A stretch of 36,150 nucleotides of DNA from Candidatus Parvarchaeota archaeon (GCA_023261805.1 JAGDXV010000012.1:1-36150), one strand, 5' to 3'; numbered from the stretch's first letter, positions 1-9,254 are shown. Notes: a model not told the origin generated them from the sequence alone. Numbers and translations: made by a program.

Positions 1-664
1 CGGGGGTGCCTATCTTAATGATCTTCCCATGGTCTATTATAGCAATTCTATCACACAATGAATCGGCTTCCTCAAGATAATGCGTCGTAAGAAACAAGGT
101 CATCCTGTACTGCTTCTTCATGCTTCTTATGTATTTCCACATCACACTTCTAGTTTGTACATCCAATCCTAAGGTGGGCTCATCCAAAAATAGTAGCTTT
201 GGATGATTCACAAGACCCATTGCCAATTCCAGCCTTCTCCTCATTCCGCCCGAGTATGTATTGACTTTTCTCTTTGCTGCCTGGACGAGCTCGACCATCG
301 AAAGAAGATCAGCTATTCTTTTCTTTGATACACTTCGCGGAAGGCCATACATGTCCGCCATCAGAAGCATGTTATCATACCCTGTTAAATCCTCATCGGC
401 TGTATACTCCTGCGGGACTACGCCTATCAATGACCTCACAGTATTCTGTTCTTTGGAGATATCATGCCCTAATATCTTTGCTTTTCCTTCGGAAGGAGAC
501 AGCAAGGTCGTCAACATCTTTATGGTCGTACTTTTACCCGCGCCATTAGGACCCAGAAATCCGAATATTTCTCCTTCATAAACATCAAAGCGTATATGGT
601 CCACCGCAGTAAAGTTACCAAATTTCTTCGTTAACCCATCTACATTGATGACCGAATTTTGCAT
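1..664 (-). CDS. ABC transporter ATP-binding protein (C-terminus truncated by window edge)
   Basis: Reverse translation from ATG at 664: MQNSVINVDGLTKKFGNFTAVDHIRFDVYEGEIFGFLGPNGAGKSTTIKMLTT; Walker A GPNGAGKST. Frame stays open to the window edge, so it is absent from the ORF track. Confidence 0.93.
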   Translation of the reverse strand, partial: MQNSVINVDGLTKKFGNFTAVDHIRFDVYEGEIFGFLGPNGAGKSTTIKMLTTLLSPSEGKAKILGHDISKEQNTVRSLIGVVPQEYTADEDLTGYDNMLLMADMYGLPRSVSKKRIADLLSMVELVQAAKRKVNTYSGGMRRRLELAMGLVNHPKLLFLDEPTLGLDVQTRSVMWKYIRSMKKQYRMTLFLTTHYLEEADSLCDRIAIIDHGKIIKIGTP

Positions 665-694
665 TTAATTTATAATCATCTCTTATTTATAAAT

Positions 695-715
695 ATATCG
701 TTTTTCGATATCGAA
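695..715. promoter_or_regulatory. Overlapping palindromes in the divergent promoter region (ATATCG-N5-CGATAT and TTCGATATCGAA) next to TATA-like TTTATAAATA
   Basis: Perfect inverted repeat at 695-700/706-711 and perfect 12-bp palindrome at 704-715, between divergent genes starting at 664 (-) and 760 (+). Confidence 0.4.
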
Positions 716-759
716 TAAGAACATAATTATTAAAAGCAAAGAAGTAAATAAATAAAGAA

Positions 760-1680
760 ATGACAACCTCGTTACTTTTTTGCGAAGACAGAGAAAGCAG
801 ATTGAATGATCTGAAATCAAAGCTTATAGAAAGTATTGGAGGAATGAACGTATACTTGTGGAAAGACAAAAATGAAATTATCCTCACAGCAGAAGATTAT
901 CCAAAGACTATCAATACCGTGCTTAAGATATTGTCAATTTCCGAAAATGCAATACTGTATTTAAATGGGTTATCTGCTTACACCGCCGAGTTGGCTATAG
1001 CATTGGAATATAGTGATGTAAAGAACAAAGTGATCGTATATGATGATGAGGATGTTCTTAAGAAATTCAGAGAATTCTTCAAAAAATACAAGATAAGCCA
1101 GGCCAATTGTATAAATATCAATGAGAAGAACGTGTATGAACCCATAAAACGCGAAGAGAAAGGAGAAAAGGCTGTTATGTCTATAGACAAGAATTTTGTC
1201 GTCAAAGGGATAGGAGACGTAGCTATAGGTTTCATCGTTAATGGTTCAATCAAAAAAGGCGACCGTCTGTCCTTACTCCCATCAAAGGATAAAATTGTGA
1301 TCAAGAATATTCAAATCATGGATGTCGATGTAAATGATGCTAGAGCAGGAGAGTATGTAGGATTAGCTCTAGGAGGAACGAACGAAATGAAGGTGAAGAA
1401 TAGCTATTTCATATCAAGTGATGATGTGATTGCCAAGTCTTTTGAAGTTAAAACGGATGTGTGCGAACTGTACGGACAAGACATCTTCAACAAGCAGTTC
1501 TCCTGTGCAGTTTTTGGACAAAATCTAAAAGCGATACTGACCACAGAAAACGGTAAAACAAAAATCAACTTCGATTATTTTGTACCCGAATTTTCAAGTC
1601 TTACACTAGCTGATTCAAGCTTACAGCCTGGAAAAAACAGAATAGTTGGAAAGGTCACCACAAACAAAAACCATCTATAA
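760..1680 (+). CDS. EF-Tu/SelB-like translation-factor paralog with degenerate G domain (pseudo-GTPase)
   Basis: EF-Tu domain 2-like segment (VVKGIGDVAIGFIVNGSIKKGDRLSLLPSKDKIVIKNIQIMDVDVNDARAGEYVGLALGG); no GxxxxGK[ST], DxxG or NKxD in the N-terminal half. Confidence 0.75.
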   Translation: MTTSLLFCEDRESRLNDLKSKLIESIGGMNVYLWKDKNEIILTAEDYPKTINTVLKILSISENAILYLNGLSAYTAELAIALEYSDVKNKVIVYDDEDVLKKFREFFKKYKISQANCININEKNVYEPIKREEKGEKAVMSIDKNFVVKGIGDVAIGFIVNGSIKKGDRLSLLPSKDKIVIKNIQIMDVDVNDARAGEYVGLALGGTNEMKVKNSYFISSDDVIAKSFEVKTDVCELYGQDIFNKQFSCAVFGQNLKAILTTENGKTKINFDYFVPEFSSLTLADSSLQPGKNRIVGKVTTNKNHL

Positions 1681-1704
1681 ATAAAAGAAAAATGAAATAA
1701 GTAT

Positions 1705-1794
1705 ATGCATCATATTACTATTGAAGAAGAGATGAAACCAGTATTAAAAGAATCCTTCGCCGATCAAATTCAGTTAAAATTATCAATTGAATGA
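1705..1794 (+). CDS. Possible 29-aa microprotein MHHITIEEEMKPVLKESFADQIQLKLSIE, ATGA-overlapping the next gene
   Basis: ATG at 1705; stop TGA 1792-1794 overlaps ATG at 1791. Below the size cutoff of the ORF track. Confidence 0.3.
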   Translation: MHHITIEEEMKPVLKESFADQIQLKLSIE

Positions 1795-2303
1795 GTATGC
1801 AACTTACAATCTGTGGTGTTGATGCAGGAAAAAACACTGCTATAGCGGTGCTTGGAATGGACGGAAAACTGCTGCATCTGGAGAGCTTCAAGAACAAAAA
1901 ATATGAGGAAGTAGCCCGTGTGATAAGTACATACGGGAAAACATTGATCGTCGCGACAGATGTAAATCCTCCTCCGAAAACAGTCAGAAAAATTGCCTCT
2001 TCACTAAACTCTAAGCTTTTCTATCCAGCCAAACAGTTTAAAAAGAAACAGAAATACAATGTCACACAAGCTTATAATGAAATCATATCAAACTCGCATG
2101 AAAGGGATGCGCTTGCATCTGCTATGAAGGCATATAAAAAGTATACAGGCTTGATCATGAAAATTGAGCGGTTTGTTGGTTATTCCGATGAAGAATACAA
2201 AGAAGAAATAATATATGATATAATAAGACATCTTTATCCGAACATCAAAAGCGCCCTGGGAAAAACAAAGGTCATAAATAACAATCAGCAAATTAACTCC
2301 TAA
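1791..2303 (+). CDS. DUF460/COG2433-like RNase H/RuvC-fold protein, short stand-alone form
   Basis: CGVDAGKNTAIAVLGMDGKLLHLESFKN... ATDVNPPPKTVRKIASSLN ... HERDALASAMKAYKKY, typical of the DUF460 nuclease-like domain. Confidence 0.72.
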   Translation: MSMQLTICGVDAGKNTAIAVLGMDGKLLHLESFKNKKYEEVARVISTYGKTLIVATDVNPPPKTVRKIASSLNSKLFYPAKQFKKKQKYNVTQAYNEIISNSHERDALASAMKAYKKYTGLIMKIERFVGYSDEEYKEEIIYDIIRHLYPNIKSALGKTKVINNNQQINS

Positions 2304-2352
2304 GAAAGTTTATATATATCTATGGCTGATTCTATAGTAAGGTGAAATAAAG

Positions 2353-3135
2353 ATGCCTACAAATGTAAAAGATCTTTTTGATTTAAGTGGCAAATCGGCT
2401 ATAGTCACCGGAGCATCCAGCGGCTTAGGGATAAGCTTTACCGAAGCGATGGCTGAGGCGGGGGCAGATGTACTAATCTGCGCAAGAAGAGAGGAAAAGC
2501 TCATAGAAAATGCAAATAGGATCGCTTCCTATACCAAAAGGCAGGTAATTCCATTGAAAGCAGATCTCACAAAAGAAGAAGACATCATAAATGTCGTTAA
2601 AACTGCTGAAGAGAAGTTCGGAAAAATTGATATACTCATAAACAATGCGGGTGTTGCCGTAGCCGGTCCCTCCGTGCAATTAACTAAAGAGGACTGGCAG
2701 AAAGTGATAGATGTTGATATATCAGCTGTCTTCCTTCTTTCTAAGCAAGTGATAATGAGCATGATAAACCACAATGTAAAAGGAAGAATAATAAATATAG
2801 CATCAATATACGGTTTGTTTGGGGACATAGTTCCTGCAGCACCTTATTACGCGAGCAAGGGAGCAGTCGTTAATCTGACTAGAGCCCTGGCTGTTGAGTT
2901 TGCACCACAAAATATACGTGTGAACGCGATAGCACCAGGGTATTTCCCAAGCGAGATGACACAGGACATACTTAAGGACAAAATTTTACTGGAGCACATT
3001 GAGCAGAGAACACCTATGGGAAGAGTGGGAGACCCAAACGAGCTTAAAGGTGCCGCAGTATTCCTGGCCTCAGATGCCTCCTCATACATCACCGGACATA
3101 TATTGGCCGTAGATGGTGGATGGAGCTCAGTCTGA
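2353..3135 (+). CDS. Short-chain dehydrogenase/reductase (3-oxoacyl-ACP reductase/gluconate dehydrogenase-like)
   Basis: TGASSGLG cofactor motif, NNAG, YxxxK (YYASK), C-terminal GHILAVDGGW; SD-like GGTGA upstream. Confidence 0.95.
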   Translation: MPTNVKDLFDLSGKSAIVTGASSGLGISFTEAMAEAGADVLICARREEKLIENANRIASYTKRQVIPLKADLTKEEDIINVVKTAEEKFGKIDILINNAGVAVAGPSVQLTKEDWQKVIDVDISAVFLLSKQVIMSMINHNVKGRIINIASIYGLFGDIVPAAPYYASKGAVVNLTRALAVEFAPQNIRVNAIAPGYFPSEMTQDILKDKILLEHIEQRTPMGRVGDPNELKGAAVFLASDASSYITGHILAVDGGWSSV

Positions 3136-3139
3136 AAAG

Positions 3140-3670
3140 ATGAAAATTCAATACGAAATTGATCCAGAAGAACTGAAAAGAAAAACGCTGGAGCGATTAC
3201 TTTTAGAGGAATATTTTTGGGGTGAATATGAGGACTGGGCAGGAAGAACCGTTTATCTGAAATATACCCAAAAAGGGATGAGTATAGAATGGCCAGACAG
3301 AAAACCTAAAAATAAATATTACGACCCAAGAGACACAGCTAGTGCGAATGCTGATGCTTCTAGATTTGATCCGCGCATTCCGCTTGGGAAATACAATTTA
3401 ATATTAAGAAATTTTTACGAAGAAAACGGAGTTAAAGTTCTATCTATGGAGTCTCCATACAATTTGTTGTACACTTTTTACATAAAGGAAGAGGGTGAAA
3501 AACCCATACTGAAAAGATTCAGTACGAAAAGCAGCAGGAATTTCTATTCAAATTACTCAGCTCCTAGGGATATCAGCATTAGAATAATACTTAATAAAAA
3601 CAACAATATAAGCACCGACACAGCAACGAAAAGAATAAATATGCTTGCTGATATTAAAAATCTATGGTAG
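3140..3670 (+). CDS. Hypothetical protein, first member of a tandem paralog pair
   Basis: Continuous ORF, likely ATG at 3140 (MKIQYEIDPEEL); aligns by eye with the next gene. Confidence 0.8.
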   Translation: MKIQYEIDPEELKRKTLERLLLEEYFWGEYEDWAGRTVYLKYTQKGMSIEWPDRKPKNKYYDPRDTASANADASRFDPRIPLGKYNLILRNFYEENGVKVLSMESPYNLLYTFYIKEEGEKPILKRFSTKSSRNFYSNYSAPRDISIRIILNKNNNISTDTATKRINMLADIKNLW

Positions 3671-4131
3671 CAAATATGAATTTAGCGTATCAAGTCGAAG
3701 GATATGAAGTAAAAAACAAAGCTCTTGATGAATTACTTGAAAGAGACTATACGGTGGGCCAAAATGTTAATCCAAACAACAAGGGGTTTTATACAACATA
3801 TGAATACATGTCAAATAGAATCAAAGTAATTTGGGAAACAAGAGAATCAACTGAAATATACAATCTCAAAGACATGAATGACTTAAAGAATTCGGTAGGA
3901 AGATGGTATTTTAATCGGGACCCGAGGATATACTTTAGACTTGATAAAGTAAAGCTTGTTGACGTGAACAAACGCATCGCTCCAAATTCCATCACCTATG
4001 AACTGGAATTCAATTTTGAGCCTAGAGGAATCGGAGGAAAACTTAACATTAAAAACAGCCATATAACTGATTTCTCCATACAAAACCCTTACAAAAAGGA
4101 GTACTGGAGCCACATTAAATTGTTCTTGTAG
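3664..4131 (+). CDS. Hypothetical protein, second member of a tandem paralog pair
   Basis: Continuous ORF overlapping the previous stop (alternative ATG at 3676). Confidence 0.78.
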   Translation: MVANMNLAYQVEGYEVKNKALDELLERDYTVGQNVNPNNKGFYTTYEYMSNRIKVIWETRESTEIYNLKDMNDLKNSVGRWYFNRDPRIYFRLDKVKLVDVNKRIAPNSITYELEFNFEPRGIGGKLNIKNSHITDFSIQNPYKKEYWSHIKLFL

Positions 4132-4147
4132 AAAGAAAAAACAAAGA

Positions 4148-5344
4148 TCACAAAGACGACTCGCTTACTTTCTTCTCTTCTTTCGTTTTAAGATCTCTAA
4201 TGGTGACTTTACCCTCAGCTAGGTCTTTATTTCCGACAATTACGGCATAGCGTATCCTTTTTGCATTACAGTAGTCTAATGCTTTCTTCAATGATTCACC
4301 AAGAATCAAATCTGTACTAACCATACTATCCCTGAGTCTCATAGCTATCTCTGTTGCTTTTTTATCATTGTCAACAGAAATTATACAGTATTTCTCTGAG
4401 AAGTCTATTTTGTTCCTCTGACCTAATATCTCCATCGCCCTGTCAAAGCCTAAAGTTCCGCCGACGACAGGTATTTCCACATCAAATTTCTTTCCAAGGC
4501 CGTCGTATCTTCCACCACCAGATACGGTTCCCTTGTACTCCTTCGCATAAGATATAAATTCAAAGATATTTCCATCGTAATAATCCAACCCACGAACAAG
4601 AGAATTATCTATTTTTACATTTGTTATACTGTAATCCTTCAGATAATCGACCAGCTTAAATATTTCATCTCTCCCCTGTCCTTCAGCAGGTTCGTCTGAG
4701 GAGATATATTCAAGAAGTCCTTTAGCCTTTTCTGAGCCTATAAGCTTGTCTAGAAGTTCCTTCACTCCCTTTTCGCCTATTTTGTCCAGTTTATCTACTG
4801 TCCTCATGACCTCAAGACCAGTTAAAAATGGTATTCCTAATTCATCTATCTTTGACTGAAGAGCTTTCCTGTTGTTGATGTGTATATCGTACTCTTTTAT
4901 CCCTATTGCCTGAAAAGCAGAATGTATACAGGCTATAACTTCTGCATCATAAAAAATAGACTTGCTTCCATATATATCAACATCTGCTTGAATAAATTCT
5001 CTGTATCTTCCTTTTGAAACGTCCTCGTATCTCCAGACAGGTCCAACAGAGTAAGCCTTTATCGGTTTGGGTATACTTTTATTTTCTATGACTGCCTTAA
5101 GCTTCGAGATGGTATGCTCCGGACGGAGAGCCAGTTTTTCGCCCTTCTTGTCGCTGAAAGTATACATCTGAGATTCTATCTCCGGCCCCGACTTCTGCGA
5201 AAACAGGGAAAAGTACTCCAAAGCCGGTGTTTCTATCGGCTCAAAGTTGAATGCCTTATAAACATCGACTATCGTCTGAAGAACTTTCTGCCTAAGTATG
5301 GCTTCTTCCCCTACAAAGTACTTTACTCCCTTCACTGTTTCCAT
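4148..5344 (-). CDS. hisS: Histidyl-tRNA synthetase
   Basis: LRPEHT, VWRYEDVSKGRYREFIQADVDIYG, VRGLDYYDG, GGGRYDGLG, C-terminal anticodon-binding domain. ORF-track start at 5350 is TTG; ATG at 5344 preferred. Confidence 0.95.
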   Translation of the reverse strand: METVKGVKYFVGEEAILRQKVLQTIVDVYKAFNFEPIETPALEYFSLFSQKSGPEIESQMYTFSDKKGEKLALRPEHTISKLKAVIENKSIPKPIKAYSVGPVWRYEDVSKGRYREFIQADVDIYGSKSIFYDAEVIACIHSAFQAIGIKEYDIHINNRKALQSKIDELGIPFLTGLEVMRTVDKLDKIGEKGVKELLDKLIGSEKAKGLLEYISSDEPAEGQGRDEIFKLVDYLKDYSITNVKIDNSLVRGLDYYDGNIFEFISYAKEYKGTVSGGGRYDGLGKKFDVEIPVVGGTLGFDRAMEILGQRNKIDFSEKYCIISVDNDKKATEIAMRLRDSMVSTDLILGESLKKALDYCNAKRIRYAVIVGNKDLAEGKVTIRDLKTKEEKKVSESSL

Positions 5345-5414
5345 CCTCAAAAACCTTAAAGAATTATCTATTCTTATAGATTAATTTATAAATTAATATA
5401 ACATTGTTATAATT

Positions 5415-6623
5415 ATGTTTGATCCATACAAGGTAAGAGAAGACTTTCCAATACTTGGAAGGAAGATAAACGGACATAATTTAATATACTTTGATAATGC
5501 AGCGACAACGCAAAAGCCAAACAAAGTTATAGAAGGCATTTCTTATTTCTACAGGGAACTCAATGCAAATCCATTGAGGAGCGTTCATTCTCTCGCTCAA
5601 AATGCTACAAAAGCTTACAATGAAGCCAGAGAAAAGATTGCAAAGTTCATAAATGCTGAACCCGAGGAAATAATATTCGTAAGAAATGCAACAGAAGCTA
5701 TAAACCTTGTATCATTCAGCTTGCCATTCAGGAAAGGAGACAGCGTCGTGACAACATACTTGGAACATCACTCGAACCTTCTCCCTTGGCTTAGACTCAA
5801 GAAAAACGGGATAAATGTAAAAATGGTAGACATAGATGAAAACTATGAGCTTAAAATGGATGATTTCGAGCATCTTCCGCGCAATACAAAGCTGGTTACC
5901 TTCACACATGCTTCAAATGTAACAGGGACGATAACAAATGCAAAAAAGATAATAAAACTCGCACATGAAGCGAGAAGCCTAACACTTGTGGACGCCGCCC
6001 AATCAGTTCCACATATGAAGGTTGATGTGAAAGAGCTGGACTGTGATTTCCTTGCTTTTTCCGGACATAAGATGCTTGGACCCCTTGGTATCGGAGTGCT
6101 ATATATCAAAAAGGACGTGCAAAGGCAGTTATCGACATTTATGGAAGGGGGAGAGATGATTCAAAGCGTCGAGATAAACAAAATAATATATGCTGAACCG
6201 CCTTTGCTGTTCGAAGCTGGAACGCAAAATATAGAAGGGGCGTACGGTCTCGGACTAGCAGTTGATTATCTGAACTCGATAGGTATGAAGAATATCGAAA
6301 GATATGAGGAAAAATTAACAAAATATTTGTATCAAAAAGCCAAAGAAATCAACGGGATAGAGATACTTAGCGGAAAAAGCAAACAATTTGGGCCAATACT
6401 CTCTTTCAATATCCCTGGATTACACTCGCATGACGTCGCTTTCCTATTAGATAAAAAGGGGATAGAGATACGTTCAGGCTTCCACTGCGCCCAGCCACTG
6501 ATAGAGGATAAACTAAAAGCGAATGGAGCCGCAAGGGCAAGTTTATATCTATACAATACAAAAGAGGAGATAGATGCCTTCACAGCAGAATTGAAGGAGA
6601 TCACAAAGCATTTGCATGGATGA
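5415..6623 (+). CDS. sufS: Cysteine desulfurase, SufS type
   Basis: YFDNAATTQKP, LEHHSNLLPW, FSGHKMLGPLGIGVLY (PLP Lys), RSGFHCAQPL (active Cys). Confidence 0.97.
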   Translation: MFDPYKVREDFPILGRKINGHNLIYFDNAATTQKPNKVIEGISYFYRELNANPLRSVHSLAQNATKAYNEAREKIAKFINAEPEEIIFVRNATEAINLVSFSLPFRKGDSVVTTYLEHHSNLLPWLRLKKNGINVKMVDIDENYELKMDDFEHLPRNTKLVTFTHASNVTGTITNAKKIIKLAHEARSLTLVDAAQSVPHMKVDVKELDCDFLAFSGHKMLGPLGIGVLYIKKDVQRQLSTFMEGGEMIQSVEINKIIYAEPPLLFEAGTQNIEGAYGLGLAVDYLNSIGMKNIERYEEKLTKYLYQKAKEINGIEILSGKSKQFGPILSFNIPGLHSHDVAFLLDKKGIEIRSGFHCAQPLIEDKLKANGAARASLYLYNTKEEIDAFTAELKEITKHLHG

Positions 6624-6999
6624 GGATAGATTTTACGAGTTATCTGAACTGTATAAGAATCCTAAGCACAAAGGAAAAATTGAGAATGCCGACTATAAAT
6701 ATGAGGACTTTTCAATATCCTGTGGGGATAGATTCAGCGTTTATCTAAAGACAGAAGGAAAAAAGATAAAAGATGCCTCTTTTGATGGAAATGGATGTGT
6801 CATATCAACCGTTGCTGTATCAAAATTGTGTGACTTTCTCATAGGAAAAGATATCAGTACAATCGAAAAGATGGATCTGAAGGATATAGAAAATCTGCTA
6901 GGAATAGGAAAAATAAGCTCAAGCAGGATCGACTGCGCACTGGTTGGCTTGAAAGCCTTCAAAAGGGCCATAGAATCAAAAAACTCAAATATTTATTGA
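6616..6999 (+). CDS. sufU: Fe-S cluster scaffold, SufU/IscU family
   Basis: Conserved Cys contexts SCGD, GNGCVIS, RIDCALVGL; overlaps sufS by 8 bp. Confidence 0.92.
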   Translation: MDEDRFYELSELYKNPKHKGKIENADYKYEDFSISCGDRFSVYLKTEGKKIKDASFDGNGCVISTVAVSKLCDFLIGKDISTIEKMDLKDIENLLGIGKISSSRIDCALVGLKAFKRAIESKNSNIY

Positions 7000-7019
7000 T
7001 AAAGGCGCTCTAATGAAGT

Positions 7020-7361
7020 ATGAGAGCGCAGGAGTTGCCTACATCAACGATTTTACTCATAGTCTTAGCTATAATTGTCCTTGTTTTAGTTTTTATTTTT
7101 GTCCTGCATCCGGTCTCGCTGTTCAGTCTTCCCTCTCCAAGCTTAAACCTTACCTCATTCGTGCATAACTGCCAGATAGACTGCGATACAGCTACATCCA
7201 ACAATCCAGCCAATACAGCTTACTGCAAAGATACGATGATTTATCAAGGCAATCTAATACATTGCTATAACATAACTTCATCCGGAAACATTGGAAAAGG
7301 CTCCTGTACATATACAGCAAATAACGGGAGCTTGATCACAGCAAATTCTTCGACTTGCTAG
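7020..7361 (+). CDS. Small membrane-anchored/secreted Cys-containing protein with pilin-like N-terminus
   Basis: MRAQELPTSTILLIVLAIIVLVLVFIFVL hydrophobic N-terminus; extracellular-looking remainder with six cysteines and several NxS/T sequons. Confidence 0.75.
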   Translation: MRAQELPTSTILLIVLAIIVLVLVFIFVLHPVSLFSLPSPSLNLTSFVHNCQIDCDTATSNNPANTAYCKDTMIYQGNLIHCYNITSSGNIGKGSCTYTANNGSLITANSSTC

Positions 7362-7367
7362 CTGAAA

Positions 7368-8342
7368 ATGGAATTACAGATAGAAAATGAGATCAGAAGG
7401 GATTATAGAACGGGGAAGTTCGCCATAATGGCTCCAAATAGAGGAAAAAGGCCAGAAGATTTTTCTGTATCAAAAGAAGTTGTAACTTCCGATGTCTCCA
7501 AATGCCCTTTCGAGTACGGAAAAGAGTACATGAGTAAAGAGATAATGCATGTTGGAGACCCATGGAAGATAAGAGTGATAGAAAACAAATTTCCTGAACT
7601 GATGAGTACGATCCCACTTATGTTCTCTAAAGGAAACTTCAAGAAAATCTCTGGTTATGGATACAATGAAGTTGTAGTGGATTCGCCTGATCACAATACG
7701 CCGTTTGAGCTGCTCGATGATTCACAATTAAAATTATGGCTCGATACAGTAATTGAACGCGAGATTTCGCTCTATGATAGAAACTACATAAAATATGTCT
7801 TAATTTTTAAAAACTCCGGGGAGTCTGCCGGGGAAAGCCTCTCGCATCCACATACACAAATTATGGCATGGCCGGTGATCATAGGGACAATCAAAAGAGA
7901 GCTTAGATTAGCCAGAAAGTATAAACAAGAAAAAGGAAAATGCTTGTACGAGGATGTGCTTGATGAAGAACGAGTTAGACTTCTCTATGAGGACAATTAC
8001 TTCATTGCAATAGCACCATTTGCTTCCAGATTCGCCGGTGAATCAATGATACTTCCAAAGAGACATGTCAATTTCTTTGCTGATTTGAATGAAAATGAAA
8101 AATTTGATCTAGTCAAAACTCTGAAACTAATCTTAGCAACAAATCGAAAGATATTTGGAAATTATTCTTACAATTTCGCATTTAAAGAATTAAAGAACTA
8201 TCCAGAATTCCACGCGCATATAGATATTTATCCAAGGCTGACAATTGAGGCTGGTGTAGAATTAGGAAATGATGTCTTTGTGAATCAATTGACACCCGAA
8301 GATTATTCAAAAAAATTTAGATCAGTATTGTCTCTAACCTAA
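7368..8342 (+). CDS. galT: Galactose-1-phosphate uridylyltransferase
   Basis: SLSHPHTQIMAWP (HxH active site), FAFKELKNYPEFHAHIDIYPRL. Confidence 0.92.
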   Translation: MELQIENEIRRDYRTGKFAIMAPNRGKRPEDFSVSKEVVTSDVSKCPFEYGKEYMSKEIMHVGDPWKIRVIENKFPELMSTIPLMFSKGNFKKISGYGYNEVVVDSPDHNTPFELLDDSQLKLWLDTVIEREISLYDRNYIKYVLIFKNSGESAGESLSHPHTQIMAWPVIIGTIKRELRLARKYKQEKGKCLYEDVLDEERVRLLYEDNYFIAIAPFASRFAGESMILPKRHVNFFADLNENEKFDLVKTLKLILATNRKIFGNYSYNFAFKELKNYPEFHAHIDIYPRLTIEAGVELGNDVFVNQLTPEDYSKKFRSVLSLT

Positions 8343-9254
8343 ATTTTTGGATGCTAAAAACTTGTCAGCATCTATAGCTGCCATTGCTCCCCAACCAGCT
8401 GCTATCACCGCCTGCTTATACTTTCTATCCTGAACGTCACCAGCTGCAAAAACACCATCTTTGCTTGTCTTTACAAAATCGTGGGTTATTATATATCCTT
8501 GCTCATCCATATCCAGCTGCCCCTTAAACAATCCCGTATTAGGGTCATGACCTATAGCTATGAATACTCCGTCGGTCTTGATTTCTTTAATTTCTCCGGT
8601 GACTGTATCACGAATTCTAACCCCTTCGACATGGTCCTTTCCGAGTATATCATCAATTATGCTGTTCCAAATGATCTTTATCTTAGGATTTTTGAAAACT
8701 TTGTCCTGCATGATCTTACTTGCCCTAAATTCGTTCCTGCGATGTATTATTGTGACATCAGATGCAAATTTAGTCAGATAATTAGCATCCTCCATAGCAC
8801 TGTCTCCTCCTCCAACAACCACCACGGATTTATTCTTAAAGAAGGCGCCATCGCAGGTAGCACAACCCGAAACCCCGTGTCCTATTAAGCGCTTCTCATT
8901 CGGTAATCCAAGCCATCTCGCACTTGCGCCTGTGGCTATTATCAAACTGTATGTATCGTACTCTTCATCCTCCACAAAAATCTTGTATGGGTAAACGCTC
9001 AGATCCACTTTAGTTGCATCTTTCTCTATGATCTTTTTAACAAACTTCTTAGCATGAGCTTTCATTTTTTCCATCAATTCTGGGCCCAATATTGATTCAA
9101 ATCCGGGAAAATTCTCAACCTCGGAAGTTAGTGTAAGCTGCCCGCCTGTTTGATATCCACTTATCAATAGCGGATCTAAATCATTTCTCGCTGCATAGAT
9201 TGCAGCAGTATATCCGGCCGGACCAGAACCCAAAATTATAACTTTCTCAGTCAT
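8334..9254 (-). CDS. trxB: Thioredoxin reductase
   Basis: GSGPAGYTAAIYAAR, redox motif CATCDG, VVGGGDSAMEDA, FAAGDVQDRKYKQAVIAAGWG. Confidence 0.95.
   Translation of the reverse strand: MTEKVIILGSGPAGYTAAIYAARNDLDPLLISGYQTGGQLTLTSEVENFPGFESILGPELMEKMKAHAKKFVKKIIEKDATKVDLSVYPYKIFVEDEEYDTYSLIIATGASARWLGLPNEKRLIGHGVSGCATCDGAFFKNKSVVVVGGGDSAMEDANYLTKFASDVTIIHRRNEFRASKIMQDKVFKNPKIKIIWNSIIDDILGKDHVEGVRIRDTVTGEIKEIKTDGVFIAIGHDPNTGLFKGQLDMDEQGYIITHDFVKTSKDGVFAAGDVQDRKYKQAVIAAGWGAMAAIDADKFLASKNLG

Noticed and set aside
261-581. ORFs at 261-581 and 274-549 (+)
   Set aside because: Antisense to the clear ABC ATPase coding frame on the minus strand; no plausible protein motifs.
2353-9254. Functional operon reading of the SDR, HisRS, Suf, GalT and TrxB region
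   Set aside because: Strand switches and mixed functions suggest ordinary compact packing rather than one system.
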